Virus record (IMG/VR): IMGVR_UViG_3300032401_000048
Span: 1-32,092 of that record
Strand: one strand, 5' to 3'
Origin: a virus
Length of the DNA: 32,092 nt
A program made the translations under genes and the position numbers. Position 1 is the stretch's first letter. Every line of letters starts with the position of its first letter. The notes below the pieces were generated by a model. The model had not been told where the DNA came from and did not search any database. It saw nothing but the letters and a program-made list of their open reading frames with translations. This document shows, one piece after another, positions 1-7,918 of the stretch.

Positions 1-84
1 CATATTGGCGTGGTCGGCTGTAGCTTCTAGGGTAGTTCCGGCAACCGGGGTATAGGAATCAATCGCTGCGGGATATGCTGCCAT
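1..84 (-). CDS. Structural/fibre protein, N-terminal fragment (runs off left edge)
   Basis: Only the first 28 codons are in the window, beginning MAAYPAAIDSYTPVAG and continuing past position 1. The pattern of a short proline/serine-rich opening, a T-x-V-x-G-T-T-L stretch and then an A-D-H-x-N motif resembles the N-terminus of many phage fibre or head-fibre proteins, in which this segment precedes an alpha-helical trimerisation region. The ATG at 84 lies just 8 nt after a CACAAT -10 box, and I see no Shine-Dalgarno sequence, so this start is probably leaderless. It follows the glycosyltransferase genes in the late direction but has its own promoter. The function is inferred from the short N-terminus only. 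Confidence 0.5.
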   Translation of the reverse strand, partial: MAAYPAAIDSYTPVAGTTLEATADHANM

Positions 85-92
85 ATAAACTT

Positions 93-120
93 ATTGTGTA
101 AGATTTGAGGAAACTGTCAA
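93..120 (-). promoter_or_regulatory. Sigma70-type promoter for the left-edge structural gene
   Basis: On the minus strand, TTGACA (120-115), a 16-bp spacer and CACAAT (98-93) are seen. The ATG of the left-edge gene is 8 nt downstream. The -35 box is perfect and the -10 matches 4 of 6 positions. It lies just after the stop codon of the GT4 gene. Confidence 0.5.
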
Positions 121-121
121 G

Positions 122-1297
122 TTAGGGGCTATTGTAGATTTCCGCTTCGATCCGGTTAAAAAATGGCATCCAGCCATTCTCAAAGACCTTATCAGCATCA
201 TAATCGGATAACATATATTCACGGGCCGCCTCGCCCATCTTTACCCGGTCTTTGTTGTAAATCCGCATCATGCAGTCATAAATTGAATTGACATCCGGGT
301 AGGCGCTATAAGCTAACATCGGGGTAAACCATTTACCTTTAAGCTCGCAGGAATAGCCGGTGGTACCCTCTTTGACCAGTTCGGGCATGGAAGTCCAGCG
401 GGTAGTGATTACCGGTACACCACAGGCTTGGGCCTCAATAATGGGAATGCCGAAGCCCTCATTGGTTGATGGGGCCAGAAGCACATCCATGGAGTTATAG
501 ATTCTGGCAAGTTCGCTTCTTCCGACATGATAGGCCAGATCATAGGGTTTAAGAAAATAGATCTTATCCCGAATCCCCAGAAAGTCCGCATATTGGGTAA
601 TCGGAAATCCCCCCGGCTGATCCAAGAAAGTATGGATATACATGACCGCTTTGGGTTCTTTTTTGAGAAACATGACGAAAGCATCAATGGCTTCCTGAAA
701 ACTTTTCCGGGGCGGGTTGTCTTTATTGGCTGCTACCATGCCGTATACATAAGCATCTTCCGGCATCCCGATTTCCTTTTTAAATTTGGCCTTATCGCCC
801 AGCGGCTTAAAGATTGAAGTTTCCACGGTGCAGGGAATATAGGTTGAATATAATCCTTCTTTCTGAAGTTGGTCATGGCCGAACTTGGAATAGGTCACAA
901 TCCGATAGGCAAACTTTAGCCGGTCAAATACGGCAGGTGGGGTAGGATTATGGTCAATCGGAACGACCGGTACGAAGCGGTTCATGGCTTTTAAAGCATT
1001 CGGGTCAAGCGTCCAGATATCCTGCATGGTCATGGAAATGTCCGCTTTAAAGTCATTGGAGTGGTGAAATAGCGCATCCTCGCCCCACATGGAGGCGATT
1101 TTGGGATATTGTTTTACCCCATCAAGTTCAAATGAACCGCCTTCTAAACCATAGAAACAAACATTTGCCAGTGGGAATCCTGCGGCAATAATGCGGGGAT
1201 TTAATTGCTTTATAATATTAGCATACCCGGAGGTACTCCATTGGGCATTAGTATTTATGATAATCCTAAGTTTCCGTTTCGGTTTCGGTTCATCCAT
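122..1297 (-). CDS. GT4-family glycosyltransferase (GT-B fold)
   Basis: This 391-residue protein should transfer a sugar from a nucleotide-sugar donor onto a glycan or protein acceptor in the cytoplasm. The C-terminal half carries the GT4 signature: LAPSTNEGFGIPIIEAQACG contains the E-x7-E donor-binding motif and is followed by GVPVITT and an MPELV segment. The N-terminal acceptor domain begins after a basic linker with RIIINTNAQWSTSGYAN, typical of the glycine-rich first loop. Its length is normal for the family. The start overlaps the stop of the GT8-like gene by 8 nt, so the two are translationally coupled. It is the fourth gene of a glycan cassette (two FkbM methyltransferases, GT8, GT4). 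The acceptor is unknown; the phage virion fibres or host surface glycans are both possible. Confidence 0.85.
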   Translation of the reverse strand: MDEPKPKRKLRIIINTNAQWSTSGYANIIKQLNPRIIAAGFPLANVCFYGLEGGSFELDGVKQYPKIASMWGEDALFHHSNDFKADISMTMQDIWTLDPNALKAMNRFVPVVPIDHNPTPPAVFDRLKFAYRIVTYSKFGHDQLQKEGLYSTYIPCTVETSIFKPLGDKAKFKKEIGMPEDAYVYGMVAANKDNPPRKSFQEAIDAFVMFLKKEPKAVMYIHTFLDQPGGFPITQYADFLGIRDKIYFLKPYDLAYHVGRSELARIYNSMDVLLAPSTNEGFGIPIIEAQACGVPVITTRWTSMPELVKEGTTGYSCELKGKWFTPMLAYSAYPDVNSIYDCMMRIYNKDRVKMGEAAREYMLSDYDADKVFENGWMPFFNRIEAEIYNSP

Positions 1298-2030
1298 ATA
1301 TTTTAGAAATATAATCCGATACTTCCTCGCTGAAATAGGCCCGGTAGTTCATTTTGACATCCAAATTGCCTCCAGCAAAATGAATAGCCCTAATTACCTT
1401 ATCCCGTTCCGGGTAGCGGTCAGCACCCTTTTTAAGCGTAATTAATCCGTTTTCCATGATACATTTGTTCCATTCGCTTTTAGATCGCAACCCATACCAC
1501 GAATCCCAGTCATCCAAAACTTTGACTTCATAATTGCCGTAGTGGGTAATAATGTTTAAAAAGTCCTGTTCCCGGTAGGGGTAGTTTTCAATATTGGGTC
1601 TTTTGCAAAGTTTCCACAAATGCTCCACAAATTCTTTTGACCGGAATAGGACAAAGCCGTTATTGTAATATGATTGCGGGGTGATATCCCAAACCTTAAC
1701 CTCATTGCTGATTTTATCCCTAGTCCAGTTGTAAACCACGCCCACATCAAATGTTTCGGGGCTGTCCATTGCTTCCAATGGGGCGGTAATAATGCTATCG
1801 GCATCAACCTTTAAGACCTGATCATATTCCTTTAAAAGCTGTCGGGCGAAAAGCGGGGTAGAGATATAAAACACATATGGCCGGGGCAGACCGGTTTCGG
1901 CAATCTCTTTATCCCCATAAATAATGAAAGGGATATCGGGGTGAAAATGTTTAAAAGACTTTTCCAATCCCTTTGCCCAAGGCAGGTTTTTTGAATCGGC
2001 GATGGTAAAAGCTACAGTTTTTGGAACCAT
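1290..2030 (-). CDS. GT8-like glycosyltransferase (GT-A fold)
   Basis: The 246-residue protein has the hallmarks of a retaining GT-A enzyme of the glycogenin/GT8 type. These are an early TIADSKNLPWAKGLEKSF segment, a DxD metal and nucleotide-sugar motif in LKVDADSIIT, the acceptor-site YYNNGFVLF, REQDFLNI, and a late IHFAGG resembling the family's HF/HW-x-G metal-binding motif. It probably transfers a hexose from a UDP-sugar. The start overlaps the end of the upstream FkbM gene by 19 nt and its own end overlaps the GT4 start, so the cassette is tightly packed and presumably co-expressed. The substrate cannot be told from sequence. Confidence 0.75.
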   Translation of the reverse strand: MVPKTVAFTIADSKNLPWAKGLEKSFKHFHPDIPFIIYGDKEIAETGLPRPYVFYISTPLFARQLLKEYDQVLKVDADSIITAPLEAMDSPETFDVGVVYNWTRDKISNEVKVWDITPQSYYNNGFVLFRSKEFVEHLWKLCKRPNIENYPYREQDFLNIITHYGNYEVKVLDDWDSWYGLRSKSEWNKCIMENGLITLKKGADRYPERDKVIRAIHFAGGNLDVKMNYRAYFSEEVSDYISKIYG

Positions 2031-2638
2031 AATACGGTGGCCTGTGTCGGCAGGACTTTGACCGAATAACCCCTATCCCTGATAGTGTTAATTAAAAGTG
2101 CAGCAGTTATTCCGCACCACGAATGGTATTCAACAATGATCTGATCCGTCTTTTGGGCCACCTCATCAAATGAGGGATGGGAAAATAGAATCCCTTCGGC
2201 CCCTTCCACATCCACTTTGAGAATGTCGATATGGGGGGAATCTTTACAGAGGTTGCCAATTGTAACCGTTTTGACAGTTTCTTTTTCGCCTTTGCCGGGG
2301 GTCAGCGAAAACATGGTGGTATTGTCGTTGTGGTAAAAAGTGGCCTCCCCGTCTTTATTGGATAATGCCACCGGAATCAGTTTAATTTTGGTTAAGCCGT
2401 TAAACTCAACCAGCTTTTGGATGGTTTCACCGTGCATTTTGGCCGGTTCCACGGCGTAAATTTCTTTGGCGAAGGGGTACATCCAGAGGCTGAATAAGCC
2501 GATATTCGCCCCTACATCGTATATAACAAGGTCTTTTTTATCCTCAACCAGCGGGGCATAGAGCCTTTCCCAGAAGATTTCCTGCAAAATATTGCCCACA
2601 TAGTCATGATCCCAATCCCGGTAAAATATGCCTTTCAT
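2012..2638 (-). CDS. FkbM-family SAM-dependent methyltransferase (second copy)
   Basis: This Rossmann-fold methyltransferase has the SAM motif I as IYDVGANIGLFSLWMYPF, an acidic motif II AVEPAKMHG, and the FkbM-type DILKVDVEGAEG segment followed by IIVEYHSW. FkbM-family members commonly O-methylate sugars in polysaccharides or antibiotics. The longest frame begins at a TTG (2647), but the ATG at 2638 overlaps the TGA of the preceding FkbM gene in an ATGA arrangement, so I use that start (208 residues). It is a diverged tandem copy of the next gene: both share DVGANIGLFS/DIGAHIGLFS, the YPFAK segment and the K-x-D-x-EG motif. It likely acts with the adjacent glycosyltransferases. Confidence 0.8.
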   Translation of the reverse strand: MKGIFYRDWDHDYVGNILQEIFWERLYAPLVEDKKDLVIYDVGANIGLFSLWMYPFAKEIYAVEPAKMHGETIQKLVEFNGLTKIKLIPVALSNKDGEATFYHNDNTTMFSLTPGKGEKETVKTVTIGNLCKDSPHIDILKVDVEGAEGILFSHPSFDEVAQKTDQIIVEYHSWCGITAALLINTIRDRGYSVKVLPTQATVLWFQKL

Positions 2639-3234
2639 CTTTTGCAAATAGTAATTCGGTCTTTATTTTCGACCTTAAAGCCTAAATCCATAAACATTCT
2701 GCCTAAACCCTGTCCATGTTCCATTATAACCGCTTTTACGGTTTTAAGGATTTCTGAGGCCCCCGGCCCGCCGAAGATGTTGCCCTCTGAGCCTTCGGTG
2801 TCGCATTTGATAATGTCAATTGTATCCGGGGCTACAAATTTGGTGACAAAAACCGATAAAGTATGGGTTTGCACCGGGCCTTCATCCCGATGCAATTCCC
2901 AACCACCGGATGAGGATGGGGTTCTTAAGGTAAATTTGCCTTCCGTATTGGACAGGGCGCAGTTGTAGGGGATGACGTTTTCTAAGTTATTGGCATCAAT
3001 ATTCTGCTTTAACAGCGCAAAATTGGTGGGGTCGGGTTCTATGGCATAAATCTGTTTGGCAAAAGGATAAGCCCGCATTGAAAACAGGCCGATATGGGCC
3101 CCGATATCCAAAATAGTATTGTTTTGGGATTCCAAGACCGAATCATATTCCCCGTTTTTGAAGATGTCATTTAAAAACCGGATGCCGTCATCATCTGAAT
3201 AATTAATGGTAAATCCGTCACTTACTGTCTGCAT
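2635..3234 (-). CDS. FkbM-family SAM-dependent methyltransferase (first copy)
   Basis: SAM motif I is visible as ILDIGAHIGLFSMRAYPF, followed by the acidic AIEPDPTN, and DIIKCDTEGSEG matches the FkbM consensus. It probably methylates a sugar hydroxyl. The open frame extends upstream to 3282, but that part translates a 12-bp perfect hairpin with a T-rich tail. I therefore choose the ATG at 3234 just after the hairpin, giving 199 residues and starting MQTVSDGFT. No strong Shine-Dalgarno is seen before either start. It heads the glycan-modification cassette that follows the structural genes, and it may depend on read-through of the hairpin. Confidence 0.75.
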   Translation of the reverse strand: MQTVSDGFTINYSDDDGIRFLNDIFKNGEYDSVLESQNNTILDIGAHIGLFSMRAYPFAKQIYAIEPDPTNFALLKQNIDANNLENVIPYNCALSNTEGKFTLRTPSSSGGWELHRDEGPVQTHTLSVFVTKFVAPDTIDIIKCDTEGSEGNIFGGPGASEILKTVKAVIMEHGQGLGRMFMDLGFKVENKDRITICKR

Positions 3235-3277
3235 AAATAAATGTGCTCCGGGGAAGTTGCCCAAACCCGGAGCACAT
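3235..3277 (-). terminator. Rho-independent terminator at end of structural operon
   Basis: A perfect 12-bp inverted repeat (3241-3252 with 3266-3277, containing GTGCTCCGGG) with a 13-nt loop is followed on the minus strand by TTTATTTAT. This would stop or attenuate transcription between the minor structural gene ending at 3320 and the FkbM/glycosyltransferase cassette. Confidence 0.65.
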
Positions 3278-3319
3278 AGCAACTTACTTTAGTATGCATT
3301 TTAGCATACCCATGCAACT

Positions 3320-3979
3320 CTATTTTTCGTCATTGGTATAGTCATGAGTTGGTTTTGCCCAGACTGTCAGACCTGATGCAGTTCCGAAATCAGTTAAGGC
3401 TTTAATGGCACTCATACCGGTATCGGTATAGCTGCCAATTGCTGCCGATCCAACCACCTGTGCGGCTGATACGGAAGCGAAAGCATAATTGACCACATCG
3501 TTAGTTCCCCCTAATCTCCAAGGCAGACCGAAAAGAGTGGTAGTACCCGAAGTTCCTACCCCTAAATTTCCGGTTCCCGCCCCGGCATTACAACCGGAGG
3601 AAAAATTGGTGGTTCCCGATGTCACTTTGGCAAAAACTTTGGTGCCGAGTGTGGTTCCGCCATCGGCTGCGACTGCCACCACGATTGATTCCTGAATGGA
3701 ATCGCCAAATTGGTTTAAGCCATTAACCACCACAGTTCCGCCAACGGTTGAGCCTGATGGCCCGATTACTACCGCCCGGATATTTCTGGGATAGTCCAAA
3801 TTGGTCTTTTTAAGTCCGAAAGCAATCGATTGGCTTTTGGTGCCTTCCGCAGTTCCGATTTCGGCTGATCCCAATGAGGGATAAAAAGCCGTATAGACCA
3901 ACGGATAACCGACATCATCAGGTGCCACTTTGACACCACTGAATGCAAACTCTGGAAAATGATTTTTTAATGTATCCAT
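3320..3979 (-). CDS. Probable minor virion (decoration-like) protein
   Basis: This 219-residue protein has the Gly/Thr/Ser/Val-rich, beta-strand-like composition of phage head decoration or minor structural proteins, with stretches such as GGTVVVNGLNQFGDSIQESI. That segment recalls structural proteins in which sugar- or capsid-binding beta sandwiches are linked by GTSGTT loops. No catalytic motif is visible. It is the last gene before the operon terminator, three genes after the major capsid protein. The ATG at 3979 lies just after the stop of the 48-codon gene, and a GGGAGG sits about 16 nt upstream. Position and composition support a virion role; the exact role is unknown. Confidence 0.55.
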   Translation of the reverse strand: MDTLKNHFPEFAFSGVKVAPDDVGYPLVYTAFYPSLGSAEIGTAEGTKSQSIAFGLKKTNLDYPRNIRAVVIGPSGSTVGGTVVVNGLNQFGDSIQESIVVAVAADGGTTLGTKVFAKVTSGTTNFSSGCNAGAGTGNLGVGTSGTTTLFGLPWRLGGTNDVVNYAFASVSAAQVVGSAAIGSYTDTGMSAIKALTDFGTASGLTVWAKPTHDYTNDEK

Positions 3980-3981
3980 AT

Positions 3982-4128
3982 TTATTTACGTTTCGCCTCC
4001 CTTCTTAGAAATGGTTTGAAAAACTTATAAATTATAATTCTCTGCATCGGCGTTATTCCGACCTCCCTCGCAAAACGGGCATAATCTACCCGGTAAACCT
4101 TGCGGGCATTTTTGTGTTTGCGGGGCAT
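3982..4128 (-). CDS. Small basic protein (48 aa), unknown
   Basis: A 48-codon frame begins MPRKHKNARKVYRVDY and ends LRREAKRK. It starts 1 nt after the TAA of the upstream gene and stops 2 nt before the ATG of the downstream gene, so it fills its interval exactly. It is strongly basic (about a third Lys/Arg), which suggests nucleic-acid or capsid-interior binding, but I recognise no family. The exact packing within the operon is the main evidence that it is expressed. Confidence 0.5.
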   Translation of the reverse strand: MPRKHKNARKVYRVDYARFAREVGITPMQRIIIYKFFKPFLRREAKRK

Positions 4129-4129
4129 T

Positions 4130-4576
4130 TTAGTTAGGCAAATAGAGCTTCCGCTTTTTGCCTCCGATTGTATAAAAGCCCTTTAGGATCTGCAATATTT
4201 TTTCGCCCCGAAGGTGGGACATCATCTTTTTGCCGAAATACTTCTCAATCGGGGTATTGCCCTCGGCAATCCGGCTGGTCAGATATGTCGCTACCGCATC
4301 CGACCGTTCGGCAATCTGATCCCGGTATTCCTTCATTTTTAATTTCCGTTTAGCTTCGTATTTTTTGATGGTGCCCGCTATTACCGCCCGGTTATGGGCC
4401 TCAGAAAATCCCGGCTCACCATCGGCCACAAAGTACAGGGCATGATCCCGCTTCTGTTCCTCCGCAATTTTGGGGTTTTTGTCTTTTTTGATCATATAAA
4501 TCGGGGGGCAAACCTGTCCATTTGCCCCCTCATTTATGCCGATTTTTAAGGCAAAACCGGCCAAAACCAACTGCAT
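4130..4576 (-). CDS. Uncharacterised protein downstream of the major capsid gene
   Basis: The 148-residue protein is lysine-rich. A short hydrophobic N-terminus (LVLAGFALKIGI) is followed by a predicted long helical region around AGTIKKYEAKRKLKMKEYRDQ. No family is recognised. The start ATG overlaps the TAA of the major capsid gene, giving translational coupling. The position immediately after the capsid gene is often used for head-completion or connector proteins, but the sequence itself does not show that. Confidence 0.5.
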   Translation of the reverse strand: MQLVLAGFALKIGINEGANGQVCPPIYMIKKDKNPKIAEEQKRDHALYFVADGEPGFSEAHNRAVIAGTIKKYEAKRKLKMKEYRDQIAERSDAVATYLTSRIAEGNTPIEKYFGKKMMSHLRGEKILQILKGFYTIGGKKRKLYLPN

Positions 4577-5829
4577 TATGCAGTTTTCTGTGTCAACCTG
4601 CCATTTGCGGCGGGTGCCCTACAAATAAGGTTCGTAAACCAAGCCATAGTTGCCTGATAGGTAATGTAATCGGGTCTGCGGAAGAGTGCGCCCTCACGGA
4701 CGTCCTCTAGCCATCCCAGATCTGAAACCTGACAGATAGTCCAGCTATCGAGGTTCAGAATTTCAACTTCCCCATCCGGTACATCATAGTCAAGGAAAAC
4801 TCCGACTTTGCCACCTCCGGCGGCAAACTCAAGACCAGTCCAACCACCCAGAAGTTCGGTTTCATTGACAACTCTCCGCAATGCTACGAGCAAATCCCCG
4901 TATTTTTTGTACAGAGTTTTGTTCATAAAGATTGCGTACTGGTCGCCCATTTGAGCGAACTTTTTCGCACCCAGATATTGGGTTTCGATTGCTGAGATGG
5001 TTAAAGCTCCACTGGTGGTACCGACCTGCGGTGTCCATCCCTGTGTGGATCTCGCCAAACTTGCATAGGTAGAAGTCCCGGTGGAAGAGGAAAGTGCGTT
5101 TCGTACCCCCTGAATCTCTGAGGTACCTGCGCCCCCTCCCGATCCGTCCACAATGTAAACAACCCCTCCTGCGGAGGTTAAATCGTTGTCGCTCATTGTC
5201 ACATTTGTACCGCTGACTGAGGTCACTGATGCGGTAGACGATCCGGCAGCTGATCCGAATCCGAGGATCTGTCCGGCAAAGATATACTCTGTCGGGCTGA
5301 TATCACCGTTGACTGACCCGTATACATCAAGTAGACGGGCATCGTTGGTGCCCCCGGCGGCAGCGGTGATTGCCTGAACGGTTAAAGAACCGGTTGCGGT
5401 TCCCACCACTTCGGCAATAGCGCCATAGCCATCGGAATAGTATTGTCGGTTAACTCCTTTTGCAAAATCTGAAGCGAGAGTAGATGCCTGAAAGGTCAGT
5501 TGGTTTTCCACTGCGCCTTTGCTGGTTCTGGTCGCATCGAGCGTCAGTTTGCTGATATCGAACGTGCCAGTTAGAATTTTTACTGCTACAGATGCTTGAC
5601 CGATAGAAGCCTTGCCTGATACAAGTGCGTTTCCATCATTGGCAAGATTGGTAATACCGCCATGTCTGGAACTTCTCACAGGCGCATAGAAGTTATCATT
5701 TAGAAATGTAACCCCGGTATTGCGTTTTAACTGATCCAGAAGGATAGTCTGTTTGTTGAAGTTGTCCTGAATGTACGGCAATATAATCTTGTTTAAAGCA
5801 TTACTAACATTTGAAAGTAAAACAGCCAT
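4576..5829 (-). CDS. Major capsid protein (HK97-fold type)
   Basis: This 417-residue protein would form the icosahedral shell. Supporting features are its position directly after a scaffold-like gene, and an N-terminus rich in short helices (LNKIILPYIQDNFNKQTILL) followed by an alternating beta/loop pattern. A conserved-looking late region has FMNKTLYKKYGDLLVALRR, a G-G-W-x-G segment and VFLDYDVPDGEVEILN. It ends with a stretch typical of phage coat C-termini (LFRRPDYITYQATMAWFTNL). The open frame extends 21 nt upstream, but a GGGAGGTGA Shine-Dalgarno at the right distance marks the ATG at 5829. The 417-residue length is close to that of P22-type coat proteins. I am confident of the role but less so of the exact coat subgroup. 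Confidence 0.8.
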   Translation of the reverse strand: MAVLLSNVSNALNKIILPYIQDNFNKQTILLDQLKRNTGVTFLNDNFYAPVRSSRHGGITNLANDGNALVSGKASIGQASVAVKILTGTFDISKLTLDATRTSKGAVENQLTFQASTLASDFAKGVNRQYYSDGYGAIAEVVGTATGSLTVQAITAAAGGTNDARLLDVYGSVNGDISPTEYIFAGQILGFGSAAGSSTASVTSVSGTNVTMSDNDLTSAGGVVYIVDGSGGGAGTSEIQGVRNALSSSTGTSTYASLARSTQGWTPQVGTTSGALTISAIETQYLGAKKFAQMGDQYAIFMNKTLYKKYGDLLVALRRVVNETELLGGWTGLEFAAGGGKVGVFLDYDVPDGEVEILNLDSWTICQVSDLGWLEDVREGALFRRPDYITYQATMAWFTNLICRAPAANGRLTQKTA

Positions 5830-5859
5830 TTTTATTTCACCTCCCTTCAAAAATTAAAT

Positions 5860-6564
5860 TCATTCGTTTGATTGTCCCCATAATTCTTCCCTGATCATCT
5901 GCTGGATGTTATCCTTGGTGACCTTGGGATTGGTCGGTTGTCTGGTCGCCCCGGTCGGCATTAAGGTCGGCAACTGCTGGCCCTTCTGCTTACCGAGTTC
6001 CGTATTTTTCCAACTGTCCAATTCGGTTTCGTATTTATCCTTATATGCCTTCATCGGATCCCTGATTCCGGTTTCAGCCATGTGATTTAAAATTTCCTGC
6101 GTTTCAAACTTAGGCCGTCCGTCATCCCCCGGAATTTCAGTTTGCAAACTGTTGCATTCCTCCAAGAGCTTTTCCCCGGCCCGCCGCTGCTGATACCAGC
6201 TATCCAGTTCCTTATCCGTCATCGGCTTGCCGCCCAGAATGTCCTGTAGGGCAGTTCGGGCCTGAATCTTCTGATCTTCAGTGAGTTGTCCGCTACCTTG
6301 TTGCGGTACCACCTCCTGAGCTTTCCTTAAAGTTTCCAGCTCTTCCTGCAAGCGCTTATTTTCCTGTGTGGTCTTGCCGTAGCTTGACCATGCCCGGTCA
6401 AAATCGGTATTGTATTTTTTCTGGTATTCGTCAACCTTTTTACCCTTATCTACGAGCGCCTGAAGTTCGGTCGGATCATATTCGGTTTCACCGAGCTTGA
6501 TCTTATCCAGCTCTTCCTGAGCTTTCTTTTCCTCGTCTGCAAAAAAATCAGTATTGTCGGCCAT
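5860..6564 (-). CDS. Capsid scaffold-like protein
   Basis: The 234-residue protein is highly charged, Glu/Lys/Gln-rich and mostly coiled-coil (residues about 10-170, for example KRLQEELETLRKAQEV). It has an acidic N-terminus, MADNTDFFADEEKKAQEELD, and a short amphipathic helix near the C-terminus (TKDNIQQMIREELWG). This architecture and the position directly upstream of the major capsid gene are characteristic of scaffolding proteins, whose C-terminal helix binds coat. A strong AAAGGGGG ribosome-binding site precedes the ATG. It would act during procapsid assembly. Confidence 0.7.
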   Translation of the reverse strand: MADNTDFFADEEKKAQEELDKIKLGETEYDPTELQALVDKGKKVDEYQKKYNTDFDRAWSSYGKTTQENKRLQEELETLRKAQEVVPQQGSGQLTEDQKIQARTALQDILGGKPMTDKELDSWYQQRRAGEKLLEECNSLQTEIPGDDGRPKFETQEILNHMAETGIRDPMKAYKDKYETELDSWKNTELGKQKGQQLPTLMPTGATRQPTNPKVTKDNIQQMIREELWGQSNE

Positions 6565-6612
6565 GGGCCCCCTTTCTCGTCTGCACCCGGTTACCGGGCC
6601 AGTGCGAACTTT

Positions 6613-7035
6613 TTATAATTCATAATGAACTGTCAAAGTAAATGTGCCCCCACCGGCAGTCGTGACTGTACCATTGGGATTTCCGGTTAATGTGGCTATA
6701 AATTTCATGGATGTATCAATCGGCTGGATAGTGCCTGTAGTAACTGTAGCCGCTTCCACTTGAGCCGGGAGAGCTAAAATTGTACCCCCCACGCTATCGA
6801 TTAATGCGGTATCCACGGTTGCCGCAATTGAGGCTAGTGCGGGACTGACCTGTGTAACACTTCTCACAAGTCCGTTTATGGGACTATTTAAGGTTCCGAG
6901 GGCTTTGGCACTTCCGACTACCAAAGTTCCGGTATATGAAGCAATCTGATGGGAAACCAATACCGCAGTGGTACCGTCCCCAATTTCCACAAATTTTGCA
7001 AACTCTCTGCTATTAAGATCTCCGGGTAATGCCAT
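6613..7035 (-). CDS. Small virion/decoration protein
   Basis: The 140-residue protein begins MALPGDLNSREFAKFVEIGDGTTAV and ends in a beta-rich FTLTVHYEL. The N-terminal pattern (a short charged stretch, then a x-V-x-x-G-x-G segment) is common in phage fibre or decoration proteins. It has its own promoter (7059-7086) followed by an AAGGAGA Shine-Dalgarno 8 nt before the ATG, so it can be expressed separately from the upstream fibres, perhaps together with the scaffold and coat genes downstream. No enzymatic motif is seen. Confidence 0.55.
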   Translation of the reverse strand: MALPGDLNSREFAKFVEIGDGTTAVLVSHQIASYTGTLVVGSAKALGTLNSPINGLVRSVTQVSPALASIAATVDTALIDSVGGTILALPAQVEAATVTTGTIQPIDTSMKFIATLTGNPNGTVTTAGGGTFTLTVHYEL

Positions 7036-7058
7036 AGTTATTTTCTCCTTATAAACTT

Positions 7059-7086
7059 ATGGTATGAAGAATGGGGATGCTGTCAA
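7059..7086 (-). promoter_or_regulatory. Promoter upstream of the 6613-7035 gene and head genes
   Basis: On the minus strand, TTGACA (7086-7081), a 16-bp spacer and TACCAT (7064-7059) are followed 23 nt later by ATG. AAGGAGA lies in between. Unlike other promoters here, it leaves room for a normal short leader. Confidence 0.6.
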
Positions 7087-7087
7087 G

Positions 7088-7915
7088 TTATCCCATGCCA
7101 AGCATCATGAAGTTGCCCAAATTGCGTCCGCCGCCAGACACATCTGAAGTCAGATAGGTAACGAGGACAATGCCCGATCCGCCCAGATGGGTGTCACCGA
7201 TATGGAATTGAGTTGAGGCTGCGGCTCCGCCACCGGTATTAGCTGAACCATCAGTACCTATTGGCCCGGCTGTGCCACCGCCACCGCCCTGCCCACCGAC
7301 ACCGGTATTACCATTCCAGCCCCCACCCGCTCCGCCACCGGCAAACCAACCGGAAATTCCGTAAGCGGTTCCGAATACAGAACTGTAATCCACACCGGCT
7401 CCGCCGCCACCACCGCTACCACCACCATTTCTAGTGCCTACAGTTCCGACAGCACCCATACCGCCACCACCGCCACCGCCGGGTAAATCCGAGGCCTGAC
7501 CCACGCCGCCATCATATCCCTGTGATCCGGTTCCGGCACTGCCGGGAACACTGGGATAGCCACCGGCCCCGCCACCACCGCATCCGCCGTTGGCTCCGGC
7601 TCCGGCATTATATGCTCCGCCTTTACCGCCGCCCGTTCCGGTCATGGTACTGAAGGTGGTATTGGTGCCATTGGCAGCAGATCCTCCGGCCCCGATTGTG
7701 GCAGTCGCCGCCCCGTTAATGCTGGTTGAGGCGGTGTAGGCAATTCCGCCCGCACCGCCACCGCCACCACCGTTTGAGGCTCCGGCAGCCCCACCACCAA
7801 CCACCAACACTTTACAGGTCAAAGCCAAGCCTCCCGTATCAAACGTCCCGTTCGTCAGGAAGGCATGGATGGTATAAAGCCCATTGGTTGTTATCGTTCC
7901 GCCTGTAACTGCCAT
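7088..7915 (-). CDS. Glycine-rich fibre protein
   Basis: This 275-residue protein is about one-third glycine with repeated GGGGGAGG runs. It begins with a beta-rich head, TNGLYTIHAFLTNGTFDTGG, followed by LTCKVLVVGGGAAG. That start pattern (Y-T-I-H-x-F-x-x-x-G-T-F, then V-L-V-V-G-G-G) is the familiar opening of phage and bacterial glycine-rich domains. Such poly-Gly regions in phage adhesins fold as polyglycine-II helices that bind host surface components. The C-terminus (LGGSGIVLVTYLT) is the usual end of the domain. It starts 3 nt after the stop of the upstream repeat protein, in the fibre cluster. Receptor binding is the likely role. Confidence 0.7.
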   Translation of the reverse strand: MAVTGGTITTNGLYTIHAFLTNGTFDTGGLALTCKVLVVGGGAAGASNGGGGGGAGGIAYTASTSINGAATATIGAGGSAANGTNTTFSTMTGTGGGKGGAYNAGAGANGGCGGGGAGGYPSVPGSAGTGSQGYDGGVGQASDLPGGGGGGGMGAVGTVGTRNGGGSGGGGGAGVDYSSVFGTAYGISGWFAGGGAGGGWNGNTGVGGQGGGGGTAGPIGTDGSANTGGGAAASTQFHIGDTHLGGSGIVLVTYLTSDVSGGGRNLGNFMMLGMG

Positions 7916-7918
7916 AGG

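Noticed and set aside
2606-2968. 120-codon plus-strand frame over the FkbM genes
   Set aside because: It is antisense to two well-supported methyltransferases and has no similarity that I recognise.
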